From: Spodoptera frugiperda
Lineage: Eukaryota; Arthropoda; Insecta; Lepidoptera; Noctuidae
Reading direction: 5' to 3'
NCBI RefSeq assembly: GCF_023101765.2
Contig: NC_064218.1
Span: 11,718,001 to 11,782,000, forward strand
DNA length: 64,000 bases
Positions 19,761-33,100 of this stretch are shown here, one piece after another. Within the stretch, counting starts at the first letter, position 1, and every line of letters starts with the position of its first letter. A model generated the notes under the pieces. It was not told the DNA's origin. It saw nothing but the letters and a program-made list of their open reading frames with translations, and did no database searches. The position numbers were made by a program, and so were the translations under genes.

Positions 19761-20945
19761 CAACCCTACACTATAAATAATAACCAAAGGAAATGAAACT
19801 GACAGTTCAAATCCAAGGAAATTACACTAAAGCCTTCTCAGAACAAGGAAGAATGTGGCTTCAGTACCCTCAATATGATCCTCAAATAGACTGCTTGTAA
19901 TCAGGGAACATATTGTATGAACCGAAGTAATTAAGTAAAGCCTCTTTGGTATATAAAGCACAATGCCTTTCTTATGATGTGGTCGCTTTATGTCAACTGA
20001 CAATCTGTTTGATTAGGATTTGAAAGAGTATAAGGTCAAGCTATTGTGTAATAGACTGGGTTTTACTCGTGGATTTTCCCATGTGTAAGTGGTATGTTTT
20101 ATTGGCATGAAATGTAGTGCTTGTCCTTGTCTGTACTTTGAATTATATGTATGTAAAGTTATGATAAGTTTTTATTAAATAGATAAAGCGTAAAGACAAA
20201 CAAACAGAGTTCCCTATTTTTATAGTTATTTTACAGGATTAAACTCGCATTCAAATTCAAATATCTTTGAAATAAAAATGCAACATTCGTTGCAATTGAC
20301 GTTCCATTGACTCAGCCTACCCCTATGGGAGACAGGAGTGAGGTTATGTATCAGTCAAATCTTTTTTTTTTTTAAATACCACATTCGCAATAATGTTTTG
20401 GCTTATGGAATATTTTTATTTTTGTTAAAAAAGAGTTATGTACGTATAAATTCTTGTACTTGTACTTAACTTCAGAAAATAAAAACACGATTAGGCAAAA
20501 AGAAAACCCTTTTCATACACCTTGCCTCCAATAAAACGTAAACAAAATAAAAATAAAACAAAAGAAAACTTAGCGTAATTTGAAAAAAACAGGCACAAGT
20601 TTGAAAGCTCTTTAGTTCATAAAGAACCAATATCTTTTATCTTTAGTACAATCGAATTAAGTTGGAACTACAATGGAGGCATCAAAACAAAGTACAATAA
20701 TTCATTCTCTTGTTTGCTCTAAAAAACTAGAGCGTAGATATAAAGAAGAGAAACCATAGTTCAATATTTTCTTAGGATACGTCTCGAGTTTGTCTGTGAA
20801 ACAAATTCGGTTGGCAGTTAACCAGTAGTTTTATTGTGACAAAGTTGTATTCATCTAAGAATAGATTCTGGATATGTCAGTTTACTGATTGAAAGAATGT
20901 TTTAGAATTAATAAACAGTCAGTCTGGTTATGCTATGCACACTAC
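19761..20945. other. Intergenic, no feature recognised
   Basis: AT-rich. The phrase CTCAGCCTACCCCTATGGGA near 20310 looks like a repeat remnant. No exon is supported. Confidence 0.4.
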
Positions 20946-21235
20946 CTTTTTTTAAGGGGGAAAATCATCCAATCACTTCTCTCGCCTTGGGCGCGGCGAG
21001 AAGGAGTGTCAGACTCTTACTGACTAAAAACCATCCTGTTTCTACTCCTGCTTTTCGAGCCGGTAAATCCGCTAGGTAATCCGCAACTCCATAGCTCCGT
21101 CCCTCCCGCACTGCTCAGTGATCGACCATTCTGTCAGAATTGTAATAGCAGACTAAGGCCCCAGATCAGGCGTCAGTCCCACTGGGTTCCATCTGTGGTG
21201 GTCTGATGGCTCGATGCGGACTACGGATTATTCCC
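20946..21235 (-). repeat. SINE family C, long copy
   Basis: Read on plus it runs from TTTTTAAGGGGGAAAATCAT through CGCCTTGGGCGCGGCGAGAA, ACTGACTAAAAACCATCC and CTTTTCGAGCCGG to CATCTGTGGTGGTCTGATGG. The tRNA-like head beyond that is degraded. Confidence 0.85.
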
Positions 21236-21693
21236 AGTATTCCATTAAGAAATTTCTACATAATTCCTATCTCCATCAACCCTTCAACACAGACTAGAAA
21301 CATCCAAAACAAAATCTAATCACGCAAAAAGATCTCTTTACCCGTTTACAAATCCGCGAACACCCTACAAATAAATAATAATACCTGTTTATTCATTCAT
21401 AAAATAATTCTATTGAGTCCACAGACGAAGTTCGCAAATTAATTATATTTTATGGGGTTGCTAATGGCACTTTAATTAGTAAGCGGTCGTCGCGGGTTGA
21501 AAAATTGCACCGCACACTGCTATCTGATCTCGGTATTCATTTCAGTGGACTCCTGATAAATTAAGTTTGTTCAGACGAACTTGCCAGTTGGATTTAAACT
21601 CGGAACTGACAATTTGCTCATTATTGAGAAAATTCTCGTGGTCACGGCTTAGTGAGAAATAAGATTTTATTTATTTTATACTTTATTGCACAC
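21236..21693. other. Intergenic, no feature recognised
   Basis: No supported feature. Confidence 0.4.
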
Positions 21694-21920
21694 TTTTTTA
21701 TGATATAAGCCGGTAAACGAGCTTATGCTAAGCAATATCCGCCGCCCTAGGACACCCGAAACACCAAAGCTGTTACACGTGCGCTTTCGGTTTTTTGGGG
21801 GTTAGGAATTTAACAGTTGTTGAGGAATCACGGGATTAGGATGACTGAGATGGTGGGTAATTGGGCTATCCGGTAACCTCACTCACACAACGAAGCACGA
21901 CGCAAGCTATGTTAACACAT
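21694..21920 (-). repeat. SINE-like family B, 5'-truncated
   Basis: From TTTTTTATGATATAAGCCGG to ACTCACACAACGAAGCACGA on plus. The outer ~80 bp with the GCTTCGGCACGAA block are missing. Confidence 0.85.
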
Positions 21921-22684
21921 ACACAAAATACGTTTACATTGTAATAGTAATTAGAGTACAATGGGTGGTCTTATCACACACGGCGATTTCTTCCAGATAA
22001 CCTTTGGATGGAATTATAATTCAAACTGCAGTCTGATAGTCTTTTTTGGAAGTCGATATATCAAAATAGGTTTCTATCTATTTTTCTTGTTAAAAAACAT
22101 GTAGTCAGTATACAAGTTGAGCTATAGAACTCCTTGAAAAAGAATGGCTAAAACGTCCGCCAACGGAAAGAGCCGTTTCGGATTTTCTGTAAATTTTCGA
22201 TGAAACTTCTATCGTATACGGTACATGGTGATTGATCTTTCTTTAGGGTTTCGAATAAATCCTGGACCATTGCAATACTGCATATTTTTTTTTATCTTTT
22301 TGTTTAGAAGAAGTTTTAGTTTTGTTTATTGAAGTTATTTTCATATAAATTTATATAATTTATAAAATAATAGTCCATATCCGTCCGTCCGAGGGAAAGG
22401 CCAGGAGCCCATAGTACAGGTTTTCCTAGTTTGGGTTCCTGAATCCCACCACTTGTCATTTCAATTGTTTTAAACCTGGTCGTGTAACTTGCTACAGAAT
22501 TTATTATATTATTAATTATTAATTATTATATAAGCTTAGTTTTAAGACCAATGTCTGTATTAATATGGTGGAAAAAAATAAAAAAAATTTTAATAAGGTA
22601 GGGTATATCTAAGTCTCTTTGACAATCTATCTAGACATATTTTAAGGCGAATAACCAATAGGTTCTACAAGAACATTTGATTCA
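21921..22684. other. Intergenic, no feature recognised
   Basis: AT-rich, with a short GC-richer stretch (CCGTCCGTCCGAGGGAAAGG) near 22381. No exon supported. Confidence 0.4.
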
Positions 22685-22856
22685 AATGTGGGATGCTTCG
22701 GCACGAACGGGTCGGCTCGACCAGAGTCATACCACGGCTTCACAGGAAACCGACGTGAAACTACGCTTGCGTTGTGTGAGTGAGGTTACCGGAGGCTGTA
22801 TTGCCCCTCTTCCCATCTATGTTTGCTCGTTTACCAGCTTATACCAAAAAAAACAC
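22685..22856 (+). repeat. SINE-like family B with internal deletion
   Basis: The 5' part (TGTGGGATGCTTCGGCACGA to GGTTACCGGAGG) is joined directly to the 3' end (TTTGCTCGTTTACCAGCTTA). The C-rich middle is gone. It ends in a poly(A)-like CAAAAAAAACAC. Confidence 0.85.
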
Positions 22857-24221
22857 AACAACAACAAACAAAACAAATTACAATATCATTAATGAAAATC
22901 AAAACAGCAACAAATCCTTGCCATTACCTGTACATGTAGGTACTACAATATACGAAGAAATTTCTCTAACAACAATGCAAACAGTCGCTGTAATCCGTTA
23001 TCATACAAACACAAGTTTTTCCTTATTATTTCAGACTTTCCTTCCACTCGACCGCTCTTAGACCAAGAGCTGGGCACACAGAGTAATTAATTTATGTATT
23101 TTTGCTTTGTGGGAAATTAAAAACAGGTTCAATTAGTGTGAGGGCGCCTACACGGTGTCAGACGTCAGCGAGGGTACGCCCTCAAAGAGGTAGCACAACG
23201 ACCGAGGAAAGGTCAAGGATTTTTTGTATTTTTTTTTTATGTGGAAAGTTTGACGGCTTTACGAAATTCGATATAAGTTTTAATTGCTTCGTTGATCTTT
23301 GTTGTTTTATGTTCGATTAGCTGATCATAATTTAGCTTAAATGTCGTGCGATAATTAAACTTTAGAAATATGCATTGCACTTGGATATTTTACATACGTC
23401 ATGTATCAAGGAATGTTTATGCTTTTAGACTGTACTTTTACTAGTGTTTTTACTATCTAAAATAATAATTCGAAAGGATTAACGATGATTTTATGTAAAT
23501 CATGGACTAAATAGGAACTGAAAAACAGAAGTTACTTATCTGCAGCAGTCTCTGTAAAATATGGCATCTTCTTGAGTATGTATCGATAACTATAGCTTTC
23601 ATTGATAAAATTCAAAACCAACATGTAACTTTTTTCGGTCCCAGCTCCCGGTCTAAATCTATCTCATCTCATTATGGGGGCATCTCTAATTGATTCCAGT
23701 CAGCCTGACGTAATTCATCGTATAACAAATTGTATTGTCTCGCCCGGTCAGTCCTTTGTTCCCCTTCCCTGCCCTAAGACATATGCTCATGTCATTATGA
23801 TATTGCCGATTGAGCTGAACAGACGACCAAGGGCTTTATTTTGTGAGAAAATCATATATTTTGTTAGTAATTCGATTTGTTTGGCAGGTATATTGATATG
23901 TAGGTAGGTAAGTATAGTTGTTGTTGTTTTGCTTAACGGTTTTTAGAAGGAGCTAGGGACCTCCATTAAGATTTTCCACCTTGGAGAATAAAGGGGTTTA
24001 AGAATATTTTAATTTTTGGGAGGTGCTGAGGAGAGAGGTGTAAGAGACACAGCTAAGTTCAGTTCTTTCGTCATTATAAATATATATGTGCTTTATAAGC
24101 TTTATGAATTAAGAAGCCGGACAGAATAAAATATAGCTGACTCGATCATCTCTGGTAGCCTAAAGTCAGGGAAAATTTTACGACAAAACCAAAACAGAAG
24201 GTATGGGTATGGCTCCCAGAA
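22857..24221. other. Intergenic, no feature recognised
   Basis: Several short plus-strand frames lack any domain, splice or codon support. A CAACGACCGAGG block near 23195 is GC-rich but unassigned. Confidence 0.4.
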
Positions 24222-24372
24222 CTGTGGAACGAGTGTGCCTAGTGGGTTACTGGGGCCCGGCTCGAAAGCAGGAGCAAGAACGAGATGGATTTTAGTCAGT
24301 AAATGTCTGACACGCCATCTCGTCTAGTCCGAGGCGGGAGAAGTCATTGAATGATTTTCCCCCTTAAAAAAG
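24222..24372 (+). repeat. SINE family C, 5'-truncated
   Basis: Includes GTGGGTTACTGGGGCCCGGC, CAGGAGCAAGAACGAGATGG and GGCGGGAGAAGTCATTGAAT, ending CCCCCTTAAAAAAGG. Plus orientation. Confidence 0.85.
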
Positions 24373-24922
24373 GTATGGCTGATATGATGAAACATTCCAA
24401 TAGAGAATATCGAGAGGAGGAAGGAGCAAGGAGAGGAGAGAATAGCGAGAGGAGTCATTAGAATTTAGCCAAGTTTAAGTACTGTACTTAGTCAACGAGG
24501 TAAAAAATTAAGGACAACACAACAATGAAGGAATTCCGTTAATTTCCACGTAGGTTTATCTTGTATTGTGCAATAAAACAAGTAATTAAACAGAATTCAT
24601 TACGGGCTCGCGTCCAATTATCGCAATTATCATAATCCACAAAGCGAGCTTGTCGTCTAATATTGAACCGTAATCGTCTGCCACAATTTTCCTCTTTTAT
24701 TTTTGGACTTCGGGTATGTATACACTGGGGAAGGATTGGTTAAATAAGAGTGGTGACATGATAAATGTTATTAGTTATTAAATTTGTACCTAGGTAGGTA
24801 TATTCGTAAAATATTTAAGGCAAATATCATTTGAATGATTGCTAGTTAGATAGACGTAACCATAAACAATGGGGTGAACAAATTAAGGGCTAGGTAAATG
24901 TGATCCAGTAGGACTGATGCCT
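24373..24922. other. Intergenic, no feature recognised
   Basis: A purine-rich patch (GAGAGGAGGAAGGAGCAAGG) near 24410 is simple sequence. Nothing else. Confidence 0.4.
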
Positions 24923-25015
24923 GATCCGGAGCTGCGGACTACCTAGCGGGTTTACCAGGGCTCTGGCTCGAAAAGCAGAAGGCATTGATGATTTCCCTCC
25001 ACAAAAAATAAAAGG
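24923..25015 (+). repeat. SINE family C fragment with internal deletion
   Basis: GAGCTGCGGACTACCTAGCG and GGGCTCTGGCTCGAAAAGC are joined to the terminal TTGATGATTTCCCTCC, skipping the middle of the family. Confidence 0.7.
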
Positions 25016-26470
25016 TAGGTAATTGTGGTTCTATCTACCCTAAGGACCTCATGACAATGGAGTTCTCCTACTTAAGTAGGGTTTATTCCAAGTTTTTGTA
25101 TATTAGGACTTCCTAAGAGAATGAAGATCGTGTCGGTCGAGAATGAACTTCTGCATTTTCGGTTAATATCACGCAAGCCACATTTAAAACACTTTTCATG
25201 CATAAACCACTAGAACATTACTTTAAAACATCTCCAACGCAACAACTTACACCTTTTACCTCCTCTAACCAATTTCCAACCTCATCACCATGCAATAAGG
25301 TTGAAAATCAACCACCACCATCTTCATAACAATAATCTCGCCGCTCACTATGAGTAGACCCTTAGAACACGTCCGTAGCCCACATAATGAAGACGCTTGG
25401 AATCAATTAGTGGGAGCTCTCAGGAGAAGTGTCCACATTACTACCAACTACTATGTGGGAATGTCCACGTTATGATCGCGTTGAGAAGGGTGGAATTTAC
25501 TTAGTGTAGGATTGTGAATGTGAACTGTTATTGTTTTATTTTTAGTAGACTTTTATGCATGTGTGAGTGTTCTGTAGTGATGGCATATTAGAATGAATTG
25601 TAATTACCCATACCTACGTTTACCTCAGGTGTCATAGAGCTCAATAAGAGGCTGCACTAAGCTACCTATCTATAACTGACACCGGGCATAAGCGCTCTCT
25701 GGTGTTCTAAACTGTGATCTCCAATTTGGCAATATGTATTTTTTGGAAACATGTAGATATTTTTAAGAGTACTTAACTAGTGAAGTTTTTTACAGGTTCT
25801 TCTACATTCGAAGCTACACTTTAGAACGAGCACCTAGCTTCATAGACGGACAGATTGGCAGACCATTATTTATTTCTTCATTTGTTAAAATTTCGAAAGT
25901 GTACCTGATTATGGTTTAATTGGAATAAAAGAGTCGACTTTGAATTTGGCGACAAAGCATAGGGATTATTGCAGATAATGACCACCACTCTTATGTAAAG
26001 GAAGCCCGTATTGATGGACTTGTAATTTATTAGGGATTTTCAGTAGATTCGTGTGAGACATTCTCAATCAGAACCAACTGAATGTCGAGAAGACATAAGT
26101 AGATACCTACCTATATCAATAAAGACAATCACCTTTTCCTCAATCCTTCCTAGTGAGATTGATTCCATAAACTTCTTCCTAACCTTTCGAGGAAAAACAG
26201 CAATTATTTCACGCAGTACCAACATAATTACTTCGGGTCCATAGTTATGAAGATCAATTTGGTCGAGTCTCTTTATATGAGGAGCATCACATCCTCGATC
26301 ACGTGATGTGAAGGGGTTGGAGCAATTAGGGACCTGTTGACTACGGCTTGTGTTTATGGAGGAAAAGTATTACCTACTCAATGTTGTTTGTCATAGTAAG
26401 TACCTATATTTATTGTATAGGTAAGATAGATGTAATATTGCTTGATGCTGTTCTTTCTTGCACAATTTTA
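25016..26470. other. Intergenic, no feature recognised
   Basis: No supported gene. Short frames near 26053 and 26348 are chance or repeat-derived. Confidence 0.4.
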
Positions 26471-26650
26471 AGTGTTGGAGAGTCATGCTTCGGCACGGAC
26501 GGGCTGGGTCGGACCGGGGTGATATTACGGCCTCTGAGAAAACCGAGTGAGGAGGTTACTGGATGCCCAAATACCTCCTTTCCCAATCTCGAATTCCCCA
26601 ACAACCCTTAAATTCCTAAACCTCTAAAGGCTGGCTTATACCATAAAAAA
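26471..26650 (+). repeat. SINE-like family B with internal deletion
   Basis: Has the GTTGGAGAGTCATGCTTCGG start, the CCCAACAACCCTTAAATTCC block and the GGCTTATACCATAAAAAA end. About 120 bp between are lost. Confidence 0.85.
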
Positions 26651-29098
26651 CCAAAATCCTGACATTCTGTATGCAGCGGATGCATAAACTACTCGATTGA
26701 CAAGACCACCGATTCAGTGAATTCTCTTCATATATTACTTACCTACCTTTGTAAATAAACGTGGGAAGAGGTTTACCATTATTCGGTAAAATATCAAAAA
26801 CAAAAAAACAACAAGAATAAATATTAATAATATTTATTGGGGCTTAAAATCAATCACAGAACACAAACGCTCCTTTGCACCATAATGATAAAAAAGAAAA
26901 ACATAATTACGTCACAATAATGACTTCTTGAACATAATGACAAATAAATCATCTAAAATTCCTTATTTTTCTTTTAAGCTACAGAATTTGGCAAATAAAT
27001 TAATACCACCATTAAATATTATTTAACCTACTAGGCAGGAAATATAGAGCTTAACCTGCTTTGATCTTATAACAAAAGATTGACAAACAATCAAATTAGT
27101 TTTAAGAATTATCTTCTACACATGCTAATTCTGCACCAACATTGAAAATAAAAAATAGTAGTGTTACCAGTGTTACTTAACACATTTTTTTTTCTATCTG
27201 ACTGTATATATGTTCACGCATCACGCAAAAACTACCGGTCCGATTACGATGAAACTTGGTATAATGATACTTTAATATCCAGGGCATTACCACTAGGTAC
27301 TTTTAATGCCGAAAAAATATATAGATAATAATAGTATCAAGATGAACTCCCTTACTCAGCAATTATTTATTTTGCCAAATTCTGTACACCTATAAAGCTA
27401 AGCGAATTACGTCTGAACATTCAAACCCAATATCATTTTGTCTCTTTCCTTTTCAAAGAGTCTGTGAAGGACAGAGCACCTATATCATAAACACTTTTTG
27501 GGTTTCAATATTCAGAGTGAAGATACTAGAAATAAGTGGAGAAAATAATAATATGAATTAACTTAAAATTAATACATACAATACTAATTCGATAGCACAA
27601 GCATTACTAAACTAACAAGACGAGATATGCTAAAAAGAACTTTAATAACACGTTTCAAAGTCACTTTTTCCTTGACATTAAACCCAGCACACATTATCAA
27701 TCAAAATTTAACTCAATTGCAAAGAAAATAAAGTACATTTTTGTAATTATCTCGTCTTTTTAGCCTAAAGGGATACTACAATACGGAAATTACATATACC
27801 CTGATCATAGCTATCCTACATACAATGAATTGACGAGCATATAAAAAGTGCTAAACTCTATCATCATCAGGCCAGCTGTTTTTGATCTTGAGCTCATAAT
27901 ACGTAGACAAATTACGTTAATAAAACAGGATATTTTTGTAATCTCAGTGTAGTGTATTTTTATTATAATATTATTTACTGTAAGCTGTGCAAACCCCGTT
28001 TAAAAAGTGTAAATAGCAATTGATAAATGCATTGTAAATAAAACAATAATTTTCTATTATAATTCATATAACATAATTTTTCATATAAATGAATATAATA
28101 TCAATAGTTTTAAGACTGCACAAAACACGACTAATGAGAATTTTTGCGCCACCAGAGGGCGCTCGCGTAGTTTAAGGACTATTTCCTTCTTGAATGGCTA
28201 CCGAGTCACCAATATTAACTATACTGCCAATATCGAATGGCAACGGCAGATTACTGAACCATCAAACTTTCAACTTTGTGGTAGTTTGTTACGCAGCTTA
28301 ATCTAATCACCATATCTTCACAAGTTAACAAAGGGCTGATTTTTCCAACACCAGATTAATTTTATCGCAGGAATAAAGAATATTTGACAATTCTTCTATT
28401 AATAACTGTTTAAAAAACTGTGATATGTCAAATTATTCTGCAGTTAAATATCTGTTGATTGAAAAATCAGCACTAAGTGATTTATAACTTGGAATTAGGA
28501 AATATTCCTTTAGTCTATGTATGTATGTATTCCAATAGACGTTAATACGCTTACGCCACAATGGCCACCTCAAGTGCGCAAAATAGAGTACATTCATACA
28601 AAAACAGAAAAACACATATGTATCAGAATTTGTCAAACTGTAAAATTAGTTTAAAATAAAACCAAAATAATTTTAAGATCATATAATAAAAAATGTATAA
28701 TCATAGTGATGTTTATTTCTACCACAGATTATTAAAATTTAGTTCCACTTGTTTCTAGCACCAGACTTTTGCTGTCCAAACCACATAGAGTTGAGCAAAA
28801 CTGTGTATGCAAACATTTGTCTATAGTTAGCTATTACAAACATATGACCTGTCATAAGTTATTTTTTTACATTAATAACTCTTCGTTTGGCTAACAACCC
28901 GCTTTCTGCCAGAACAGCAGATATTTTTTATCATTTCAGATCTCTCGCTCACTAACTTATGCAAATTGTGCGGGATAGGACACATTCTTTTGACGGGACA
29001 GTTCGCACGTTTGTAATGGCTTAACTACAGGTAATCATGTCTTATGAACATCTATGACATGATATATCGATTCTATCAGAGGGTTCACTTTCCCCATG
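26651..29098. other. Intergenic, mostly AT-rich
   Basis: No gene is supported. A diverged dispersed repeat occurs at ~27190-27290 (ACGCATCACGCAAAAACTAC, CGATTACGATGAAACTTGG). A CTCF-like motif lies at 28148-28164 and is listed separately. Confidence 0.4.
28148..28164 (+). promoter_or_regulatory. CTCF-like motif
   Basis: GCCACCAGAGGGCGCTC fits the core of the CTCF recognition motif shared by vertebrates and flies (CCACCAGAGGGCGC). It lies in single-copy-looking intergenic DNA about 2 kb downstream of the RPAP3/spaghetti stop codon. Whether it is bound is unknown. Confidence 0.35.
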
Positions 29099-29265
29099 CG
29101 CAGAGTGCGCAGACGCGGCGACATCACGCAGCCTACGGTAGCGCACGCTGCTTATTACGAAGAGTCCTACTGTGACTCAAAACTAGTAGAGCTTTTCTCC
29201 ATTAATTGACGTGAGTAAACCGTGATTTTTAATTAAGTATGTCTCACGATAGTTATAAAAAAAAC
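29099..29265. repeat. Dispersed repeat G
   Basis: GACTCAAAACTAGTAGAGC, TTGACGTGAGTAAACCGTGA and GTATGTCTCACGATAGTTAT match 19616-19701; a third piece lies at 30490-30560. A GC-rich lead (GCGCAGACGCGGCGACATCA) precedes it. Confidence 0.6.
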
Positions 29266-30149
29266 AGAGGCTTCCCTGTAACTTGTATACAAGTTTATGA
29301 CAGACGATAGATAAGCGTTGAAATCAAATGTTCTAACTCCACACATATGCCTTGTAAGACAATTAAGTTTACATACACATTCTTGCTCACCTCTACAAAC
29401 ATTACAAAATTACATATTTTATACGAGTATCGCAGCCCAGCTTCGCAACACTTTGTTCTTTCATATTAGGCTAAATAAAGTATTCACCCGACTCCTCTGG
29501 TTTGATCTGTTATTCTGAAAGAATCATAATCATATTATGGCTATTTGCAAAGCAATATTAAAACACTCATACAGTGATTACTGACTAGAATTCAAAGCTT
29601 ACTTCGCTTGTAGCAGAGATGAGAAATAAAGTTAATAGTAACAGAGTAGCTTGAAATGAAGCCGTGAGATTTATATGTAAAAACAATAATTAAATTAATA
29701 ATTATTAAAAAAGAACAATATTATTGATATATTGTGACCTATCTCTTTCATTTATTTTAAACACCACTCTAAAATGAGGCATATGATAAAAGAAAACAAG
29801 TACATACATAAATTAGAGTAAATTGGAGTTTCTAGGATAAGAAACAATATTAATCAGTCTAAAAATAAAGATTTAACTATCCAACGTCGCATCACGAAAC
29901 TGAGCTTATGAGTAAAATTGCTAAAATAACTCATATTTGTATGGTATACACTCATGTATTCCATTCATGTATTAGATAAGAGCCCGCAATGACTCGAAAC
30001 TAGACGAGCTTACCCGAAATATGTAGAGCAAATCTTACAAATACAATTTAAAAACTTTAGTTTGTTGTATAAAATATGTAATTTTGTAAATACCTTACCC
30101 AGAATACATTCAATGTAGAACTATGGACCTAGTACTGACAAGAAGTGGT
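29266..30149. other. 3' flank of the RPAP3/spaghetti gene
   Basis: AT-rich; the proximal ~400 bp are probably its 3' UTR. No other gene. Confidence 0.4.
29751..29756 (-). promoter_or_regulatory. Candidate poly(A) signal of RPAP3/spaghetti
   Basis: TTTATT on plus reads AATAAA on the gene strand, about 395 bp past the stop codon. I noted no closer exact hexamer. Confidence 0.45.
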
Positions 30150-33100
30150 TCAGAGTTCATATTTGTTCTTTAGATCAGCTATCACTTCGTCGGTGCAGTT
30201 CTCTGACTGCTTACAGTCCTCGAGAAGAGTTGATAACACTGAAAATGAGAAAGGAAATGTTATAAATAAGGTGTTTGGAAGAATTTGAATCTAAATTAGG
30301 TCTAGTAAATGTCTCTGAATTAATGAGCTGGCTAATAAGTACCTCTTCTTCCTGTCACTCATGTGTCTTTTTTATGGGGGCAAAATCATTCAATAGCTTG
30401 TCCCGTCTTGGGCGAGGCGAGAGGGAGTGTTAGTAAGAAACTGGCAAAAAACCACTCCGTTCCTACTCATGCTTTTCGAGCCGAAGATTCCCTTTGTAAC
30501 TCGAAACTAATAGAGCGGTTTCTCCAGATATTTATGTTAGCAAACCGTGATTTTTATTAATTTAATCTGAACCTGCTAGCCTGCTTACCACGCATGGAGA
30601 TTATGGCCAATCGTGGATTGTCATGGTTTGTTGCTATTACTATCTACTCTAGGTACATCACCTTTTAGCTTTTAATTAACTTCTATCCAACAAATCAATG
30701 ACTTACTCTGTTTATCAGTGTGTGAGAGGAACATGGCGAGGGCTGAGAATCGCGGCACGCTAGCGATACCGGCGAGGTACGCGGCAGTGCGGCCGCGGAA
30801 CGTGTCCCGGCGGGAGTGCAGCACTTGTATCACGTCCGACACTACCGAGCTCTCCAGCGCGTTCGCGAATATGGACGGGATCTTTGACGGTTCTATTAGC
30901 TGTTGGAGTAAAGATAATGATTATATTATTGTTAGATTTAATTTTAGTGAGTGTAAGGCATCATTGTATTTTATTATTTGGATAAGATTTACTTCTAAAT
31001 TAGTTAATATGATGTAATAATTAACATACAATGTTTGTTACATTTAAGACAAATGGATTTAATCGTAACAAGGACAAGTCTATTACAAACTTGGATCACA
31101 ATATCAGACTAATTGTTTTAAGTTCTACAATAAAGAAATACTGTAAGCTACTTAAGAAATTGAAACCAAGAACTTTAGCACAGTTGTAAACACTGAAAAA
31201 AGTAAAAAATCCTCTTGATTGCCACAAAAAAATTGAAGTGTGAGAGAGGCATGCTTCGGCAAGAATGGGCCGGCTCGACCGGAGCGATACCACATCCTCA
31301 CAGAAAACCAGCGTGAAATGAAAATTGGGTTATGTTTGTTGTGTGAGTGAGGTCACCAGAGGCCCAATTACCTGATTCCTAATCTTTCCAATCCCCGATT
31401 CCTCAACAACCCTTAAATTCCTGACCTCCAAAAGGCCGGCAACGCACCTGTAACGCCTTTTTGGGTATCCATGGGCGGCGGCGATTGCTTACCATCAAAT
31501 GATGCGTCAGCTCGTTTAACGGCTAATACCATTAAAAAATCAACAATAAGTATAAACAATACTTACATTCCAGTATTCAGCCATGGCATCCCACTGCCCC
31601 TTCATGTACTTCCACTCAGACATGAACTGGACACTATTGACAGGTGCTACAAAATTCTTCACTTTCTCCGTAACCATGACCTCGGAGACCAGCTTCACTG
31701 ACTCCGGACTAGCAACCTTCTTGTCCCCTTCACCGCACACATCAGTCTTCCCATGAGAATCCTTCTTATTGGAGTCATTGTTATTCGAGTCTCCCTGAGA
31801 CATATTGTCCTCAATGTCCACAATTTTCAACCGAGTCGGTGGCTTTTCTGGTGTTGTCTCTCCGAGTAATACTTCTTGGATTGGTATGGATTTTAGCGGT
31901 CTCTGGAAATTATAGAATTAAATGTTAATTTAGGAATAAAAAAGCAACGTCACGCCTTTTATCCCCGAAGCGGTAAGCAGAGGTGCACATTACGGCACGT
32001 AATACTGCTATACAATGTACACCCACTTTTCACCATTTATTTTATAAGTCCCATGTAATAGGGGGTGAGCCTATTGCCATATACTGGGCAAAATTCCAGA
32101 TTCCGTGCCAACCTACCGAGAAATTTTCGAAAAGTCGAAAAATTTATAGTAATTCTTTGCCCAACCCGGGAATCGAACCCAGAACCCCTTGTCGCACTTG
32201 CGACCACTCGACCAACGAGGCAGTTTAGAAATGATAATCTGAATATTTCATTCTGTTGTCGCCTAATATAAAATTCCAGTTAAATAAAATTCTAAATTGT
32301 TCAAAAGTAAGTAAATCTCACCTTAGATCTCAAATGTGGTGGTTTCTTCACAGGTCTGATGACCATGATGTTCTCTCCGACCCCGCTCCTCCAGTCGTCT
32401 GCCATGAGCTGGCCAGCCACGGCCGGCTCCGAAGGCAGCTCTACTATCTTTGGTTGGATTTTAGGTTTCACTATTGGTTTATTCTCAGACGTAGGCGTCG
32501 ATACTGGTGATGATTTTGATTTAGCCTGTAAATGTAAAATGTAATAAAATTAACAATATGTATTACAGAAATTAAACACCTACTGGAGACTCAATAACCC
32601 CAATCTTCCCAATCCAATAGTTAAGTTCCCCAACAACCCTTAAGTTCCTAACCCCCAAAAGGCCGGCAACGAACTTGTAACGCCTCTGGTGTTTCAGGTG
32701 TCATTTGGTGGCGGCTATTGCTTACCATCAAAAAATTGGTAGAGGGCGCTCTCTACCTGATATATTAAATAACAGTTCATAAAAAGATTTACAGATATGG
32801 CTATAGCAAAATAATTATATAATATTTTGTTTCTTTGTTATAAGATAGTTATTTTGTGTTCACTTACCCCTTTCGTCCCCATTCTAGTCTTGATAGCTTC
32901 TAATTGTTTCCTAGCTGCAGCATTGTGTGGTTCTAGTTTGAGCACTTCAGTGAGATCATGAGAGGCAGCCCGGAGTGAGCCGAGCCGTTCCCGAGCGGTG
33001 GCTCTTCGTTGTAAAGCTTTGACATAGGTCGGGTCGAGGCGCAACGCCTCTGTGCAGTCTGATTCAGCTTGGTGAAGACTGGAAACAGTTGGAATTAGAT

